This document shows, one piece after another, positions 5,285 to 7,932 of a stretch of DNA of 7,932 nucleotides. The notes beneath the pieces are model-generated. The model did not search any database, was not told the DNA's origin, and saw only the letters and a list, made by a program, of their open reading frames with translations. The stretch spans positions 1-7,932 of the forward strand of contig DRJJ01000164.1 of assembly GCA_011052255.1 (NCBI GenBank), read 5' to 3'. The position numbers were made by a program, and so were the translations under genes. This stretch comes from Gammaproteobacteria bacterium. GTDB taxonomy: Bacteria; Pseudomonadota; Gammaproteobacteria; DRJJ01. Numbering within the stretch: the first letter of the stretch is position 1; each line of letters opens with the position of its first letter.

Positions 5285-5358
5285 TATCATTCTGCATGAT
5301 AGCGCCAGTGGATGCCAGCCAGGAACGCTCAATATGCGGTTCTGCCCTGTGCGCACAG
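5285..5358. promoter_or_regulatory. Divergent mutS/pilZ intergenic region with two palindromes
   Basis: The 130-bp gap between pilZ and mutS must hold both promoters, but I see no convincing -35/-10 pair for either. Two symmetric sites are visible: TATCAT (5285-5290) with ATGATA (5296-5301), and a perfect 12-bp palindrome CTGTGCGCACAG at 5347-5358, about 25 bp before the mutS ATG. The latter resembles neither the CRP nor the LexA consensus (its inner spacing is 4, not 8). Either may be an operator; no factor can be named. Confidence 0.35.
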
Positions 5359-5383
5359 AATCAATTTCGGTACACTGCCAGTC

Positions 5384-7932
5384 ATGAATATGGCTGAAAC
5401 CTCGCTCACAACCCATACGCCGATGATGCAGCAATACCTGCGCCTGAAGGCCGAACAACCGGATATCCTGGTGTTCTATCGCATGGGTGACTTTTACGAG
5501 CTGTTTTTTGACGATGCCCGCAAGGCCGCACGCCTGCTGGATATCACGCTGACCGCGCGCGGCCAGTCGGCCGGCAAGCCTATTCCGATGGCTGGCGTGC
5601 CGGTACATGCTGCCGAAAATTACCTGGCCCGACTGGTGCGTATGGGCGAGTCGGTTGCGATAGTCGAACAGATTGGTGACCCGGCCACCAGCAAGGGGCC
5701 GGTCGAACGCAAGATTGTGCGCGTGGTGACGCCCGGCACGGTTACCGATGATGCGCTGCTGGATGCCAACCGTGAACAATTGTTGCTGGCGATTTTTAAC
5801 CGTCAGGACAACAAAGGGCAAGACAACTATGGTCTGGCCTGGCTCGATCTGGCAGCAGGCCGCTTTGCCGTGCAGCAAGTCGCCAGTGCACAGGCCCTGT
5901 CTGCCGAACTGGCCCGCATACAGCCAGCCGAGATCCTGATCCCGGAAGATATGCCGGATCACCCTGCCCTGTCAGTGTTTACCTGCGTGCGTCATCAGGC
6001 ACCCTGGCATTACGAGCATGACAGCGCCTATCGGTTACTGACCGGGCAATTTGCGACCCGTGACCTGCGTGGCTTTGGCTGTGAAGACATGACGCTGGCC
6101 ATCTGCGCGGCCGGAGCGCTGCTGCAATACGTAAAAGATACCCAGCAAGGCAGCCTGCCTCATATTACCGGCCTGCAGGTTGAACAAAGCAACGACACGG
6201 TGATTCTCGATGCGGCCACACGCCGCAATCTGGAACTGGATTCTACACTGGCCGGCAATAGCGACTGGACACTGGCCGGTGTACTCGACCATACCGCCAC
6301 GGCGATGGGTGGCCGTTTGTTACGGCGCTGGATACATCGCCCGGTACGCGACCAGCAAACCCTGGAATTGCGTTATCAGTGCCTGCAAACCCTGCTTGAA
6401 CAACAGTGCATCACACGCCTGCACGACAGCCTCGATGCAATCGGTGACCTGGAGCGCATCCTCACCCGCATCGCACTCGGCTCGGCACGCCCGCGCGACC
6501 TGAGCACGCTGCGCGAATCACTGCGGCGGGTGCCGGAACTGGCGACCGAACTGGCACAACTGGACAGCCCGTTACTCAAGCAGTTGCAGCAGCAACTGGG
6601 CAACCCGCAACCGGTGGTCGAATTACTCGACCAGGCCATCATCGAACAACCCCCTGTGTTGATGCGTGACGGTGGCGTGATGGCCACCGGCTATAACGAT
6701 GAACTGGATCAGTTACGTGCGCTGAGCGAAAACGCCGACCAGTATCTGGCTGATCTGGAAATGCGCGAACAACAGCGTACTGGCGTCAGTAAACTGAAGG
6801 TACGTTATAACCGGGTACACGGTTATTACATTGAGTTGCCACGCAGTCGTTCTGACGATGTGCCTGAGGACTATCAACGTCGTCAGACCCTGAAAAATGT
6901 CGAGCGTTTCATTACGCCGGAACTGAAGACGCACGAACAAAAAGTACTCGGTGCACGCGAACGCTCGCTGGGCCTGGAAAAACAACTCTACGAGGCCTTG
7001 CTCGAACAACTCGCCGCACAACTGGTCGCATTACGTCACTGCGCGGATGCACTGGCCCAGCTGGATGTGTTAATCAGCCTGGCCACGGCCGCCGACCAGA
7101 ATGACTACCGTCAGCCCGAACTTACTGAACGCCCCGGCATTTTGATCAAGGCCGGACGTCACCCGGTAGTCGAAAAGGTCTCGGAACAGGCCTTTGTACC
7201 CAACGACACCGACATGTCTGAGCGGCGCCTGTTACACATCATCACCGGCCCGAATATGGGCGGTAAATCGACCTATATGCGCCAGGTGGCGCTGATTACG
7301 CTAATGGCACATATTGGCAGCTTTGTACCCGCCGAATCGGCCCTGATTGGGCCGCTGGATCGCATCTTTACCCGTATAGGCGCATCCGATGACCTCAGCA
7401 GTGGCCTGTCGACCTTCATGGTAGAGATGACCGAGGCGGCCAACATCCTTAATAATGCAACCGAACACAGCCTGGTGCTAATGGATGAGATTGGCCGCGG
7501 CACCAGCACCTACGATGGCATGTCGCTGGCCAGTGCCTGTGCCGAGCACCTGATCAGCGATGTGCGCGCCTATTGCCTGTTTGCGACCCATTATTTTGAG
7601 CTGACTGATCTGGCGGACCAATACGACGGTATCGTTAACGTGCATCTGGATGCGGTTGAACACGGCAATACGATAGTCTTCCTGCACGCGTTGCGCGATG
7701 GCCCGGCAGATCGCAGTTATGGCCTGCATGTTGCGGCACTGGCCGGTGTGCCAAAAAGTGTGATTGCGACCGCACAGTTACGGCTGATGCAGCTTGAGTC
7801 GGGGCATCGGGATGGCCTGTCGACCGCAGATCGTGAGGCCGATGCGCAGATATCCCTGTTCCAGACCGAGGCCAGCCACCCGGCCATCGACAAGCTAAAA
7901 GAGATCAACCCTGACGAGCTGAGCCCGCGTGA
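5384..7932 (+). CDS. mutS: DNA mismatch repair protein MutS (C-terminal end cut by right edge)
   Basis: Mismatch-recognition ATPase that binds mispairs and small loops and recruits MutL. I translated 849 codons from ATG at 5384 without a stop; E. coli MutS has 853 residues and the last visible residues, NPDELSPR, align with the E. coli C-terminus about 15-20 residues before its end. The final GA is the start of the next codon, not a stop. Mismatch-probing F37-Y-E39 lies in YRMGDFYELF. The connector, lever and clamp regions follow, including DAATRRNLEL and FNRVHGYY-type VRYNRVHGYYIEL. Walker A GPNMGGKST is at 622-630 (K628) and Walker B LVLMDEIGRGTST has D701/E702, preceded by STFMVEMTEAANIL and followed by FATHYFEL. 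A second ATG at codon 3 is an alternative start; neither has a clear Shine-Dalgarno. The gene is divergent from pilZ. Confidence 0.98.
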   Translation, partial: MNMAETSLTTHTPMMQQYLRLKAEQPDILVFYRMGDFYELFFDDARKAARLLDITLTARGQSAGKPIPMAGVPVHAAENYLARLVRMGESVAIVEQIGDPATSKGPVERKIVRVVTPGTVTDDALLDANREQLLLAIFNRQDNKGQDNYGLAWLDLAAGRFAVQQVASAQALSAELARIQPAEILIPEDMPDHPALSVFTCVRHQAPWHYEHDSAYRLLTGQFATRDLRGFGCEDMTLAICAAGALLQYVKDTQQGSLPHITGLQVEQSNDTVILDAATRRNLELDSTLAGNSDWTLAGVLDHTATAMGGRLLRRWIHRPVRDQQTLELRYQCLQTLLEQQCITRLHDSLDAIGDLERILTRIALGSARPRDLSTLRESLRRVPELATELAQLDSPLLKQLQQQLGNPQPVVELLDQAIIEQPPVLMRDGGVMATGYNDELDQLRALSENADQYLADLEMREQQRTGVSKLKVRYNRVHGYYIELPRSRSDDVPEDYQRRQTLKNVERFITPELKTHEQKVLGARERSLGLEKQLYEALLEQLAAQLVALRHCADALAQLDVLISLATAADQNDYRQPELTERPGILIKAGRHPVVEKVSEQAFVPNDTDMSERRLLHIITGPNMGGKSTYMRQVALITLMAHIGSFVPAESALIGPLDRIFTRIGASDDLSSGLSTFMVEMTEAANILNNATEHSLVLMDEIGRGTSTYDGMSLASACAEHLISDVRAYCLFATHYFELTDLADQYDGIVNVHLDAVEHGNTIVFLHALRDGPADRSYGLHVAALAGVPKSVIATAQLRLMQLESGHRDGLSTADREADAQISLFQTEASHPAIDKLKEINPDELSPR

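Noticed and set aside
5261..5345. sigma54-like GG...GC element upstream of pilZ
   Set aside because: The GG/GC spacing is wrong by one base and the flanks do not match the consensus.
5282..5962. 226-residue minus-strand open frame starting inside mutS
   Set aside because: It lies antisense to the conserved mutS N-terminal coding region, with a low-complexity His/Gln/Arg-rich composition typical of an antisense shadow.
7928..7932. TGA at the very end of the window as the mutS stop
   Set aside because: It is out of frame: the codons are CCG CGT GA-, and the protein is expected to continue about 15-20 residues as in E. coli MutS.

Overview
The window reads as an ordinary stretch of a gammaproteobacterial chromosome. 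MutS, PncC, RecA, RecX and AlaS all resemble the Escherichia coli proteins closely, and the order mutS / pncC / recA / recX / alaS is the one known around E. coli recA. Coding density is high and base composition is moderate, with one clearly AT-rich island at about 2820-2945. Genus or species cannot be fixed from the sequence.

Layout, left to right: (1) 1-884, minus strand, the 5' part of alaS (alanyl-tRNA synthetase), cut by the window edge. (2) 948-1430, minus, recX. The gap before alaS holds a perfect 9-bp inverted repeat whose 3' arm lies where the alaS ribosome binding site should be. (3) 1431-1673, a non-coding gap between recA and recX with a REP-like palindromic repeat element. (4) 1674-2750, minus, recA, with a good ribosome site and a near-consensus sigma70-type promoter. 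(5) 2960-3853, plus strand, a winged-helix/WYL-domain transcriptional regulator transcribed divergently from recA across an AT-rich region with repeats. It breaks the usual pncC-recA adjacency. (6) A 41-bp convergent gap with an 8-bp inverted repeat. (7) 3895-5253, minus, a tight overlapping cluster pilZ - pncC - thpR. (8) 5384 to the right edge, plus, mutS, missing only its last residues.

Functionally this is mainly a genome-maintenance neighbourhood: MutS (mismatch recognition), RecA (recombination and SOS co-protease), RecX (RecA filament modulator). House-keeping genes accompany it: PncC (NMN deamidation), ThpR (2'-5' RNA ligase/cyclic phosphodiesterase fold), AlaS, and a single-domain PilZ protein (c-di-GMP binding).

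The most interesting point is the WYL regulator divergent from recA. I find no canonical gammaproteobacterial LexA box (CTGT-N8-ACAG) in the recA upstream region. Instead the recA promoter carries two perfect 10-bp direct repeats (TAAAAAGTAT). WYL regulators such as PafBC and DriD are known DNA-damage regulators, and PafBC acts on recA. Local WYL control of recA is therefore a testable inference, not a demonstrated fact. No CRISPR array, insertion sequence, tRNA or rRNA gene was seen.
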